64,000 nucleotides of DNA, taken from the NCBI GenBank assembly GCA_041874755.1, contig CP102611.1, forward strand, positions 124,001-188,000, given 5' to 3'. Below the pieces are notes generated by a model. It was not told the origin of the DNA, made no database searches, and was given only the letters and a program-made list of their open reading frames with translations. This DNA comes from Chitinibacter sp. SCUT-21 (GTDB lineage Bacteria; Pseudomonadota; Gammaproteobacteria; Burkholderiales; Chitinibacteraceae). Each line of letters starts with the position of its first letter. Positions within the stretch are counted from its first letter, which is position 1. Shown one piece after another: positions 38,567-48,000 of this stretch. A program made the translations under genes and the position numbers.

Positions 38567-39026
38567 ACAGAATTTTCCATTTTGTTAGATCTGCCGTGAG
38601 CCATTCGCTAAAAGTCTTATCCTCTGAGTGAAACCCATGGGCGAGAAAGAAGAGGCGGGCAGCATTGCTGGTGTAGATTTGCAAACGCTGAATATTTGAG
38701 CATTGTGCATTGAGTGCCAACTCAGCCAATAAAGCGCGGCCAATGCCGCGGCCTTGCCATTCAGGTGTGACATAAAACAGTTTTATCTCACCATCGCCAT
38801 TTAATTGCGCTACACCAACTATGTCGTTACCCATTTGAGCGACCAGGGTAATCGCCTGCGTCAGATCAGGCCCCGACAATAAACTTGAGACGTTTTCATG
38901 GTACTGGCTTAGATAAGCCAATAACTCTTGTTGATCATTGGTTTCACCCGCTGTGGCGGCCGCCATCATGACTTGATGAGCTATGGCTAAGTCTTTGGCT
39001 TGTATGGGTCGAATTATTAGAGTCAT
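38544..39026 (-). CDS. GNAT-family N-acetyltransferase
   Basis: 160 residues of the GNAT fold. The acetyl-CoA-binding motif A is seen as [18 protein letters not shown] (Q/RxxGxG/A), followed by the FFLAHGFH motif B. It would transfer an acetyl group from acetyl-CoA to an amine of unknown nature. The frame opens at TTG 39032; the ATG at 39026 is chosen as the first normal start. It is the first gene of a four-gene minus-strand group. The 3' end overlaps the UPF0149 gene by 23 bases. Substrate cannot be inferred. Confidence 0.8.
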   Translation of the reverse strand: MTLIIRPIQAKDLAIAHQVMMAAATAGETNDQQELLAYLSQYHENVSSLLSGPDLTQAITLVAQMGNDIVGVAQLNGDGEIKLFYVTPEWQGRGIGRALLAELALNAQCSNIQRLQIYTSNAARLFFLAHGFHSEDKTFSEWLTADLTKWKILYEQQTTH

Positions 39027-39148
39027 AGCCAATTATACCGTGTTGTGAGGCTATTCGCCTTGCATCATTCCACAGAGGGGAATTGGAGTTTTTTGTCTCA
39101 ATCTTGCTTAAAATTGCATAAAACTTACTAATTTGTGTTTATTTTCTG

Positions 39149-39171
39149 GCGATCAATGGCATATTGATCGC
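39149..39171. repeat. Perfect inverted repeat upstream of L,D-transpeptidase gene
   Basis: GCGATCAA-n7-TTGATCGC, eight-base perfect arms, 33 bases before the ATG of the transpeptidase. A weak promoter (TTGCTT and ACTAAT, 17 bases apart) can be drawn upstream, which would put the repeat in the leader, where it could be an operator or hairpin. The half-sites are FNR-like but in reverse order (ATCAA before TTGAT), so FNR binding is not supported. Confidence 0.5.
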
Positions 39172-39204
39172 TTTACGGCGTAGTGGGTCAATAGGAAATT
39201 CGGT

Positions 39205-40380
39205 ATGGCTTTATTTCGTTTTTGCTTTGGTTTGAGTGTGCTGGCGTATTGCATGAGCGCGGCAGCACAACAAAATGAAATCGAATTTTTGCAAAACTAT
39301 GCAAAAAGCCTAGCTCATGCCCGTGAGCAAACGCTGACCGAAATCAATGCCCAGCGACCTCTGCGCCGCGGGAGTAAAGGGCCTGACGTCGCCGTTGCTA
39401 AGCAGCGTTTTAATGAGCTGGGCTACCCGATGGCGGTGAATGAGCTGTTTGATGCCGAGCTAGATGCTTCGGTACGTGAGTATCAGCTGGGCATGCACAT
39501 GAAAGAGGACGGCATCTTAGATAAACAAACTAAATTCAATCTGAATTTAAATGATGCCAAGCGCTTGGCCTTACTCAATTGGCAAATCCCACAAATGCAA
39601 GCCCTGGCGCAGCAAGCGCCTGAGCGCTATGTGGTCGTCAATATCCCCGCGTATACGCTCACCGCGTATGAGAACGGCAAAACTGTGCTCGAATCGAAAA
39701 TTGTGATCGGCAAAGACGATAGGCGCACGCCTTTACTTAGTACGCAAATCGCCGCGATTAAATACAACCCTAATTGGAGCGCGCCACCGGTTGTGATTAA
39801 AAATGACCTGATTAAAGATGGTCAGCTTAATGTCGCCAAGGTTAGAAAGCATAAATTGCGTATGCTCGACAGTGATGGCAATGAGGTTAATCCGGCTGAG
39901 GTGGCCGCATCGGGCGAGCGCAATTTTGCCCGTTATCGCTATGTGCAAGATCCGGGCGCTAAAAATGCTTTGGGGCGTTTGAAATTTGAGCTCACGGCGA
40001 GTAATGGCATTTATTTGCACGACACGCCCAGTAAAGGATTATTCGGTAAAGAGAATCGCGCCGCGTCCTCAGGCTGCGTGCGCGTTCAGCAGTGGCGTGA
40101 TCTGGCGGCTTGGGTCTTGGGTGTGAAACCTAGCGTAGTAAGCCAAAGAATCGCAACGGAAAAAACCTATACCGAAGCCATCGCACGTCCAGTGAAAGTG
40201 TATTTTGTGTATTGGCCAGCGCAAATCGATCAGCAGCAAGTGCGCTGGTACGATGATATTTACAACGCCTATCTGAGCCCGCGCGGCGTAAATTCAGCCT
40301 TGCTGGCCCCAGCGCCAAGCCAGCCCAGTGGCGAGCAGTCTTTTCTGACCCAGTCGAAAACCAATACATCGATGAATTAA
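39205..40380 (+). CDS. L,D-transpeptidase (YkuD domain) with peptidoglycan-binding domain
   Basis: 391 residues. A signal peptide (about 1-22, ending SAAAQ) is followed by a PG-binding helical domain near 52-115 (LRRGSKGPDV) and a YkuD catalytic domain. The catalytic cysteine is Cys291 in SSGCVR, and the conserved His272 lies in LHDTPSK. Such enzymes cross-link peptidoglycan stem peptides or attach lipoproteins in the periplasm, through an acyl-enzyme on the cysteine. The length and domain order are near those of YcbB-type (LdtD) proteins, although shorter. It is followed by an AraC-type regulator after 88 bases and two serine hydrolases, so a cell-wall function for the group is plausible. 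Confidence 0.9.
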   Translation: MALFRFCFGLSVLAYCMSAAAQQNEIEFLQNYAKSLAHAREQTLTEINAQRPLRRGSKGPDVAVAKQRFNELGYPMAVNELFDAELDASVREYQLGMHMKEDGILDKQTKFNLNLNDAKRLALLNWQIPQMQALAQQAPERYVVVNIPAYTLTAYENGKTVLESKIVIGKDDRRTPLLSTQIAAIKYNPNWSAPPVVIKNDLIKDGQLNVAKVRKHKLRMLDSDGNEVNPAEVAASGERNFARYRYVQDPGAKNALGRLKFELTASNGIYLHDTPSKGLFGKENRAASSGCVRVQQWRDLAAWVLGVKPSVVSQRIATEKTYTEAIARPVKVYFVYWPAQIDQQQVRWYDDIYNAYLSPRGVNSALLAPAPSQPSGEQSFLTQSKTNTSMN

Positions 40381-40468
40381 GATCTATAAGCAACAGGCGG
40401 GGTATTGCGCTCTGGTTTATGCTGCGTCTTGATTACAATGGCATACCGTGTTGTGTATGCGTGCTGTT

Positions 40469-41467
40469 ATGAGTATTGACTATTCGCGCCGCGTTTATCT
40501 GGCCCAAGACTACATCCGTCGCCACTGCGAGGCTGATATCGAATTGGCCGATCTGGCCAAAGCTGCGCATTTTTCCCCGTATCACTTTCACCGTATTTTT
40601 ACCGCTTTCACGCAAGAAACGCCGAATGACTTCTTGCGCCGTATGCGCGTTGAACGGGCGGCGCATTTACTCTTTCGCCGTCCCGCCATTCCGATGCTCG
40701 ATATTGCGGTGCAATGCGGCTTTAAATCGCAAGCGATCTTCGCGCGGGCCTTTCGCCAACATTTTGGTATGACCGCTAGCGAGTGGCGCAAAGGCGATTT
40801 TTGGCTGCACGATGGCTCCTTTTGGCGCTGGCAACACATCAAGCAACAAGATAGCAAGGAATGCAAAAAGCCCGGCTACGGTGATGCGCTACTATCCGAC
40901 TTGTTTGCAGCGCGACGCGAAGAATTTCTAGCAGTGCGCCATGGCGAGCGGCCAGCTTTTATCCGTAACCTGCAAATTGTTGAAAAACCCGCGTTTCGCC
41001 GCGCCTTTATCTGGCGGCAAGGCATATTGCGCGAGCAAATTTTAGATTTATGGGCTGAATTACTGCATTGGGCCAATGCCAATGGCGTGTTTCGCCCGGA
41101 TTTAATCGGCGTGGCGCGTAATTTGGATAACGCCAATGTGACGGCAGAAGCCTTGTGCCGTTACGAAGCAGGTTTTGTACTGAGTGAAGATAGCCCTGAT
41201 TTTGCACGCCATACAGGGCAGCAAACGATTTTGTTTGATCAGATTGAAGGCGGCTTATTTGTTGAAATCGACTTTGAAGGCACGCTGGCTGATGAAACCT
41301 TGGTCGAAGAATATTTTTACAACTACTGGCTACCAAGCAGTGGTTGGAATTTGGCGCATCGCTCGGGCTACATCGAAGTGCCGATGAGTAATGCACTGCA
41401 GCCATTACACGCCGAGATGCAAATTTGCACCCGCTGGTATATCCCAGTGTGCAAACAACGCCCTTAG
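40469..41467 (+). CDS. AraC-type regulator with GyrI-like effector domain
   Basis: 332 residues. An N-terminal AraC/XylS double helix-turn-helix at about 8-105 (IRRHCEADIELADLAKAAHFS, quoted here in part, and IAVQCGFKSQ) is followed by a linker and a C-terminal GyrI/Rob-like effector-binding domain at about 165-325. The layout is that of Rob/SoxS-related sensors, which bind small hydrophobic or amine ligands. The frame opens at GTG 40448 and has ATG codons at 40457 and 40469; 40469 is chosen because the helix-turn-helix starts soon after, without a clear ribosome site. The adjacent cell-wall-type genes are candidate targets. No ligand can be inferred. Confidence 0.85.
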   Translation: MSIDYSRRVYLAQDYIRRHCEADIELADLAKAAHFSPYHFHRIFTAFTQETPNDFLRRMRVERAAHLLFRRPAIPMLDIAVQCGFKSQAIFARAFRQHFGMTASEWRKGDFWLHDGSFWRWQHIKQQDSKECKKPGYGDALLSDLFAARREEFLAVRHGERPAFIRNLQIVEKPAFRRAFIWRQGILREQILDLWAELLHWANANGVFRPDLIGVARNLDNANVTAEALCRYEAGFVLSEDSPDFARHTGQQTILFDQIEGGLFVEIDFEGTLADETLVEEYFYNYWLPSSGWNLAHRSGYIEVPMSNALQPLHAEMQICTRWYIPVCKQRP

Positions 41468-41532
41468 CACAGCAGTGCTTGGGGTATAAGCCTGCAAGCA
41501 TTGTTAAATATTAAAGCGAAAGGGGTACGGTG

Positions 41533-42990
41533 GTGGGTATTAAAAAACTTTGTTTATGTATCATTCTGTTTAGTCACTGCGCACTTGCAGCCGATCTGCC
41601 CAGTGCCAGCCCTGAGTCGCAAGGCATCGACTCGGCGCAGCTTGATGCGGCACTAAAGGACATCAAGTCCATCGACGCTGCAATTGATAGTGTGCTGATC
41701 ATGCGCAATGGCAAGGTGGTGTTGGAAAGCTATTTCTACCCTTATCAAGCAGATGTTTTGCATCCACTTTTTTCGGTGACCAAAAGTGTGACTTCAACGT
41801 TGTTGGGGGTTTCGCTGCAGCAGCAAAAGCTCAAAAACCTGAATCAAACGATTCAACCCTTCTTCGCCAACAAACTCAAACCGGAAAGCGACAAAGCCAG
41901 TATCACATTAGGAAATTTACTCGATATGCACTCAGGCTTGGCTTGGCTTCCTTTAACGCCGAACGACCCAGAGTCGAGTAATTATCAATTGTGGCAAAGC
42001 AAAAACAGGCAGCAATTTGTTTTGCAGCAGCCAATGGATGACGTGCCGGGCCGCACGTTTAGCTATAACAATGGCAATTATGTTTTGCTCTCTGGCGTCA
42101 TTGAGCAGGCATGGGGTGCGACTATGCAAGAGATTGCGCAAAAACACTTATTTGGCAAACTTGGCATTGCACGCAGCACTTGGCAAAAGGATCCGCAAGG
42201 TCACAATGGTGGTGAAACGGGTTTGGCCTTAACGACGCGCGATCTGGCTCGCCTAGGGCAGTTGTGGTTACAGGATGGCGTTTGGGAGCAAGAGCGTTTA
42301 CTACCGACGGGTTGGACGGCCCAATTATTCGCCGATACCCAAGCAGCACAAAGCGCGGGGTATAAGCGTGGCTTTTGGGTGAATCTGGGTGGGCAGTATT
42401 TTGATGCTCAAGGCTCTTTCGGTCAGTTTGTCCGGGTAGATCCGCAGCATCAGCTGGTCATTGTGATGACTGGTAAATTGGCTGAACTCGATAAAGCATT
42501 TTTGAATAAATTACACCGAATTGCGCAAGGTGGCGAGCCTATAGCCAGCAATACACTAGCGCAGGCGCAGCTAGCCCAAACGGTGCAATCACTAGCTAAA
42601 CCTACAGGGCAAGCAAATACCCGCGAAATTGGCAAGCAATGGTACAACCGGACTTGGCGTTTTGCCGATAAGCCTTGGGGTATCAGTGCAGTTAGCTTTA
42701 AACCCGACCCGAAAGACGCCGCGGCAATCGTGTGGGAAGTCGATGCTGGCTGGGCAAAAAACGAATGGCCGGTCGGGATGGATGGGCGCTATTTGGAAAA
42801 ACGTGATCGCAATGGGCAAATACTGCAAGTGCGAGGGCGTTGGATAAATGAACGCACGCTAGAAATAACGACCCAATACGTAGAGGATATCTGGCGTTGG
42901 AAATACCGTTTCGTTTTTAACAATGAACAGGTCGTGATGACCTACAGCGACAATAGCTTTGACGAAGCAAAAATAGCCCTTGGTCGCTAA
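41533..42990 (+). CDS. Serine hydrolase (class C beta-lactamase/DD-peptidase type), copy 1
   Basis: 485 residues. Signal peptide (about 1-20, ending CALAA), then a class C beta-lactamase-like domain with S81-V-T-K as the SxxK motif, Y178-N-N as the YxN motif, and a late GK pair (TGKLAELD) where KTG normally lies. A C-terminal domain of roughly 120 residues, beta-rich and tryptophan-rich, follows. GTG 41533 is chosen over GTG 41530 because it places the nucleophile at residue 81, as in copy 2, and has AGGGG seven bases upstream. Relatives are D-amino-acid-peptide esterases, transpeptidases or beta-lactamases; the substrate is open. It is 66 bases after the AraC gene. Confidence 0.85.
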   Translation: MGIKKLCLCIILFSHCALAADLPSASPESQGIDSAQLDAALKDIKSIDAAIDSVLIMRNGKVVLESYFYPYQADVLHPLFSVTKSVTSTLLGVSLQQQKLKNLNQTIQPFFANKLKPESDKASITLGNLLDMHSGLAWLPLTPNDPESSNYQLWQSKNRQQFVLQQPMDDVPGRTFSYNNGNYVLLSGVIEQAWGATMQEIAQKHLFGKLGIARSTWQKDPQGHNGGETGLALTTRDLARLGQLWLQDGVWEQERLLPTGWTAQLFADTQAAQSAGYKRGFWVNLGGQYFDAQGSFGQFVRVDPQHQLVIVMTGKLAELDKAFLNKLHRIAQGGEPIASNTLAQAQLAQTVQSLAKPTGQANTREIGKQWYNRTWRFADKPWGISAVSFKPDPKDAAAIVWEVDAGWAKNEWPVGMDGRYLEKRDRNGQILQVRGRWINERTLEITTQYVEDIWRWKYRFVFNNEQVVMTYSDNSFDEAKIALGR

Positions 42991-42992
42991 GG

Positions 42993-43028
42993 TGGTACAC
43001 ATCACAGTTGTGCAACCGTACCATTTTT
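42993..43028 (+). terminator. Possible terminator after serine hydrolase copy 1
   Basis: TGGTAC (42993-42998) pairs with GTACCA (43018-43023), with a small inner CACA/TGTG stem in the loop, followed by TTTTT. The stem is only six bases, so read-through into copy 2 is likely. Confidence 0.4.
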
Positions 43029-43082
43029 GTGGGTATATCTTTGTAAGACAGTATAAATAATTACCTTGGTTAAATACGGCTG

Positions 43083-44600
43083 ATGGGTATGAAAAAAATC
43101 ATCATCGCTGGATCTTTGCTATCGGCTTTTGCTCAGGCTGGCGAATTGCCAGTGGCCAGCCCCGAGTCGCAAGGCTTTGATTCGGCCAAGCTGGCTAATT
43201 TAGTGCAAGTGATCGAGCGCGAAGGCTGGGCGATTGATAGCGTGTTATTGATGCGCAATGGCAAAGTAGTGCTCGATAGCTATTTTTACCCCTACGCGCC
43301 CAATCAACTGCACGATATGCGCTCGGTCACCAAATCGGTGGTGTCTACATTGCTTGGCTTGAGTATTACGCAGCGCAAACTCAGCAATCTGCAGCAGGCC
43401 GTTCTGCCTTTCTATCCAGCCCGGCAGCGTAAAGAGCAAGATGAAGACAAAAAACGTTTATCACTTGAGAACTTGGTCGATATGCGATCAGGCCTGCAAT
43501 GGAATGAATGGCCATACACCGAAGATTCAACCATTTATCAGATGTATCGCAGCCAAGATCAACACCAATTTGTGATCGGTTTACCGCTAGTTACCAAACC
43601 CGGTGCGGTGTTTAACTACAACGGCGGCAATATGAATTTGCTCTCTGGCGTGGTCGAAAAGGCATGGGGTGAGCCGATGGCGCAGGTAGCCAGCAAGGCC
43701 TTGTTCGCCAAGTTGGGTATTACCGATTTTCGTTGGGCCAGCGACCCACAAGGGCACACTATCGGTGAGTCGGCACTTTATTTAAAACCACACGACATGG
43801 CGCGGCTAGGGCAATTTTGGCTTGATGATGGTGTGATTGCCCAAGAGCGCCTGCTGCCTACTGGTTGGACTAGCCAGTTGCTTGCCGAAGGATTGCCCGC
43901 CGTACTGGGTATGCAATATCGGCGTGGGTTTTGGATTAGCCCGAATCAACAAACCTTCCAAGCGCAGGGCAGGCATGGGCAAATGATTGTTGTCGCGCCA
44001 CAGCAAAAAATTGTGCTGGTGGTAACGGGAAAAATGAGCGAGCGAAAGAAGGAGTGGTACGATCTTTATCCCTTATTAACCCCTTCCTTGTCTGAAGGTG
44101 CTTTGCCCGAAAATCCTGCCGCGCAAGCCAAACTCAAGGCCGTAACCGAGCGCATTGCCCAGCCTAAACCAGATGAAAATACCATCAAACTAGGCCGTCA
44201 ATGGCTAGGTAAAAAGTGGCAACTGAGTGACAACCCAACTGGCATGACTGCGTTCGAAATCACCGCCGATCCAAACGATACGGGCGCGCTGTTATGGCGA
44301 GTAGATTGGCAGAATAAAAAATCACTTTGGAATCGAAGCAGCGGAACCAATCATTGGCGTGTGGGCCTTGATGGAGCTTATCGTTTTCAGCGCGACCCAA
44401 GTGCGAATGGTGAAACCTTGGCCTTGCGCGCAAAGTGGCTAGACCCTGAAACCTTAACGCTAGAAGCACAATATCCAACGGGCGGTGGGGTGTGGGAATA
44501 TCAAATGCAATTGAGCGGCGACACATTGTCTGTTGAATTAAATGACAACGAAGCATTTGCAACGCAATTTACTGGGCGCATTCAGGCAAAGGGGCAGTAA
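43083..44600 (+). CDS. Serine hydrolase (class C beta-lactamase/DD-peptidase type), copy 2
   Basis: 505 residues and clearly a paralogue of the upstream gene: the same signal-peptide position, ASPESQG after it, LLMRNGKVVLDSYFYPY in the N-terminal strand (copy 1 has LIMRNGKVVLESYFYPY), the SxxK nucleophile S81-V-T-K, Y179-N-G, and the same C-terminal domain. The residue numbers of the active site agree to within one, so the two arose by tandem duplication. A start ATG-GGT-ATG-AAA at 43083 matches the start chosen for copy 1. Which substrates the copies differ on cannot be read. The next gene begins at its stop. Confidence 0.85.
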   Translation: MGMKKIIIAGSLLSAFAQAGELPVASPESQGFDSAKLANLVQVIEREGWAIDSVLLMRNGKVVLDSYFYPYAPNQLHDMRSVTKSVVSTLLGLSITQRKLSNLQQAVLPFYPARQRKEQDEDKKRLSLENLVDMRSGLQWNEWPYTEDSTIYQMYRSQDQHQFVIGLPLVTKPGAVFNYNGGNMNLLSGVVEKAWGEPMAQVASKALFAKLGITDFRWASDPQGHTIGESALYLKPHDMARLGQFWLDDGVIAQERLLPTGWTSQLLAEGLPAVLGMQYRRGFWISPNQQTFQAQGRHGQMIVVAPQQKIVLVVTGKMSERKKEWYDLYPLLTPSLSEGALPENPAAQAKLKAVTERIAQPKPDENTIKLGRQWLGKKWQLSDNPTGMTAFEITADPNDTGALLWRVDWQNKKSLWNRSSGTNHWRVGLDGAYRFQRDPSANGETLALRAKWLDPETLTLEAQYPTGGGVWEYQMQLSGDTLSVELNDNEAFATQFTGRIQAKGQ

Positions 44601-44954
44601 GTGGACTTTTTTAATCAATATATTTTCCCCACGCTGATCATGGGATCGTTTGCTGGCTCTTTGCTCTATTTAGTCTGTGCACGCATGGTCTACGATCATT
44701 TGCATGAGCATTATCGCGATGCGCTGCCAGAAAAAAACGAAATTGCGTTTGGTGATGCCGATGATGGGATGGGGGTGTATATCGCTGCGGTGTGGTATGC
44801 GTCTAGAACTGGCGGCTATAAACGCATTCAGAGCAATACTTGGCGTGGGTTTTATACGGTGACGCGTGTGCTCGGTGCATTTACTGGGGTTTGCTTGCTG
44901 CTGCTGTGTGCGTCATTTTTCTTCTGGACTGAGCTTAAAACCTTCTTGGCCTGA
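44601..44954 (+). CDS. Small membrane protein with two helices
   Basis: 117 residues that I do not recognise. One hydrophobic helix lies near 8-30 (FPTLIMGSFAGSLLYLVCA) and another near 90-112 (AFTGVCLLLLCASFFFW), with a hydrophilic middle of about 60 residues. It starts with GTG at the base after the serine hydrolase stop; AGGGG lies six to seven bases upstream. It is therefore in one unit with the two serine hydrolases, and its membrane location suggests it works beside them, though this is only context. A strong terminator follows. Confidence 0.7.
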   Translation: MDFFNQYIFPTLIMGSFAGSLLYLVCARMVYDHLHEHYRDALPEKNEIAFGDADDGMGVYIAAVWYASRTGGYKRIQSNTWRGFYTVTRVLGAFTGVCLLLLCASFFFWTELKTFLA

Positions 44955-44970
44955 GCTGGCGATAGCAGGG

Positions 44971-45002
44971 ATGGCCGTGGCTAAGCACCACGGCCATTAT
45001 TT
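44971..45002 (+). terminator. Terminator after the serine hydrolase group
   Basis: Ten-base perfect stem ATGGCCGTGG (44971-44980), seven-base loop, CCACGGCCAT (44988-44997), followed by TATTTTT. The minus strand lacks a T-run, so it acts for the plus-strand genes only. Confidence 0.85.
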
Positions 45003-48000
45003 TTAGCGGGTATTTTTCAGTAAGCCCAGTAGCGCTTCTGAATCCAGTTTGCCGCTGGCCTCGCCTCCCTCGAGCAATGAATCGGCCAGATCGCGTTTAT
45101 CGTGGTGCAGCGCAACGATTTGCTCTTCAATCGTGCCTTCCGCCACCAGTCGGTAAATCGTCACCGGTCTTTGCTGACCCATGCGGTGTGCACGGTCCGA
45201 CGCTTGATCTTCGACCGCGGGGTTCCACCATGGATCGAGGTGGATCACATAGTCCGCGGCGGTGAGGTTGAGCCCTGACCCGCCGGCTTTCAGGCTAATC
45301 AGGAAAATATCGCCAATACCGGCCTGAAAATCGTTCACCGCTTTTTGCCGTTGCTTAATGCTGGTGCTGCCATCCAGATATTGGTAACTGATCTGTTTAC
45401 TATCCAGCCAGTCGCGCACGATCGCCAGATGGTCAACAAACTGGCTAAACACCAAGGCTTTATGGTTGTTATCGAGCAATTCTTCGGCGATTTCGGCAAA
45501 GGCGATCAGCTTGCTGCCCGCCATTTGGCTCTCGGGCATCACCAATCTAGGGTTACAGCAAAAGCGGCGCAATTTGGTGATTTCGGTTAGCACTTGCAGC
45601 GGTTTATTGCCTTCCTGTGGCTTCATCGCGTCGAGTTTTTCCACCGCTTGCTGGCGTAGCGCCTCGTACAAATGCATTTCTTCGCTCGATAGCGGCACTT
45701 TATGCGTGATTTCGGTGCGCGCGGGTAGCTCGGTCAGTACCTGCGTTTTGGTTCGGCGCAGCATAAACGGCGCGATCAGTTTTTTGAGCGCCAGTTTGGC
45801 GTGTTTCGCGTCGCTTTGCCCGTCTTCAATCGGTTGCGCAAAGCGCTTTTTAAACCGTTCTTGCGAGCCCAGTAGTGCGGGGTTGATAAAGCGGAACAGA
45901 TTCCACAATTCGCCCAGATGGTTTTCCATCGGCGTGCCGGTGGCGATCATTTTAAAGTCGGCCTGCAAGGCCATCGCAGCTTGGCTGCGGCGAGTTTGGC
46001 CGTTTTTAATCGCCTGCGCTTCATCGAGCACCACGGTGTGCCAATGCGCTGTGGCGAAGTTTTCGGCTTCCAGTTGGAACAGGCCGTAGCTCACAATAAC
46101 AAGATCGAAAGGTGACAAGTCACTTAAATTGCGATTGACCTGAAAATTGCGAATTTTTAGCGTTGGCGCAAATTTCGCTGCTTCGGCTTGCCAGTTAATC
46201 GCTACCGACGTCGGCGCAACGACCAGCGCGGGGCCGTTGGGCGCGCGTTCAAGCAATAGCGCCAGCGTTTGTACCGTTTTGCCCAAGCCCATATCGTCGG
46301 CCAAACATGCGCCTACGCCCCAGTGCGCCAAGCGAGATAGCCATTGAAAACCTTCGAGCTGATAATCGCGCAGCGTCGCTTGCAAGGTCGATGGTACTTT
46401 AGGCTGGTGCTGCGCTAGGGTGTCGAGCTTGGCCAGATGCGCTTGCCAGGCTTTATCGGCCTGAACTTCACCGGCCTCTAACGCGAGTTCAGATAGCGCG
46501 CCGCTGGCGAGCAGGTTGACTCGCAAGCCGTCTTTGCTGTCATCCGATAAGGCGCGCAGTTCTTCCAAACGGCGGCGTAGATTATCGGTAAGCGCCAAAT
46601 AATCGTTGTCGCCCAATTGAATAAAACGCCCCGGCGCACCGTCGAGTAGCGACAGTAGTTGGCGCAATTGCAGCACTTTGCCGCCGTCGATCTCAATTTC
46701 ACCGTTAACAACAAACCAATCGCCCTGCTGCTTAATCCCCATGCGTAGCTGGCTCATGCCGCGCGTGGCTTTCAGTCTAAAGCGCTCGCCTTCGGGCCAA
46801 ACCAGTTCAACTTGTCCTTCAGGCAGGGCGCGCAATTGGCTGAGTAATTCCAAACACAATTCTGGCGTATCGAGCTGCCAAGTTTGATCGTCGTGCACCG
46901 CATCGGCCAGCGCGGTGCAGTAGTTCAAAATCTGTTGGTGCGCTTGTTTTTCCGCGCGTAAATCGCGCTGCGCTTGTACCGTTTTACCATCCAGCTCGCC
47001 CAGCACATTGGCCGCGCCTTTGCCCGGCGTAAACCAGCCCGCTTCGGGCAGCGGGCGGACCAAGAACTGTAGCCGCAAGCCGCTTTCAATCGGCAATAAA
47101 TGCGCGTAAATCTGTGGGCTGGCGGCGATGCTGTCGATGTGAGCGGATAGCTCGGGCAGGTCGGAATGAATCGTAATATGCGGCGCAATTGCGGTAATCG
47201 CCTCCACCAACTGCGGTTTGGCTTCGGCGGGAACGGTCAGCCCCTTGCCCAAAATGCCCGCGATTTGCGTGATATCGGGCGTGATGCGGTATACGGCAAG
47301 GCGCGTCGGCGTTTCTTTGCGCCACAGCACCGTATTTCCAGCAATGACTTCAGGGTCGAGCTTGAGCGAGATTTTGCCGGTGGTCTCTTTTAAATTGAGC
47401 GTGATTTCGCCGGCGACTATATCAATACGCACATCGGGCGAGTCGCTCCAAAAAACATGCGGGTGATTGATGAGCTCGGGTAGTGCGGCTTCGCCATCAA
47501 GGGTATAGCCTGAGTCGCCATAGAAATTATAATCTGCAGTGATATACCTGCTGATTTTTTTATCCGCATCAGATAAGTAATTAAGGCTAGCATCGCCTTG
47601 TAACAGACGTTTTAGCGCAACTGCACGGCCTTTGCTCCAAACGCCTTTTGCGCTGATCTTTTGCTCGCGCGGCTCGAGTAACACGCCGCTGCGGCCCGCA
47701 GTGACTAGCCATGCCAGACGAATGCTGGCGGCAGGGGCTTGCGCTGGCGTTTTATTAAATTGGCTCAAGGCGGTCAGTGCGCGCTGCCAGACGGGTTCGA
47801 GCTTGACGATATCGATTAGCGGCTTAATACCGCGCTCGGCGTGCCAATTCGGTGTTGAGTGATGCGTTTCGTACGCGCGATCAAGCAGCAGCGCCAATTC
47901 TTCGCGTGCCCACGCGTATTGCTGCCATTGTTCTAGCCGTTCCTCTAGTGCAGATTGCCACTCCGAGTCCAATTCCTGTTGTTGCCAGTACAGCAGCAGT

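Noticed and set aside
45466..46089. 207-codon plus-strand frame inside the SNF2 gene
   Set aside because: Antisense shadow of the helicase motifs; Ser/Cys-rich composition without family features.
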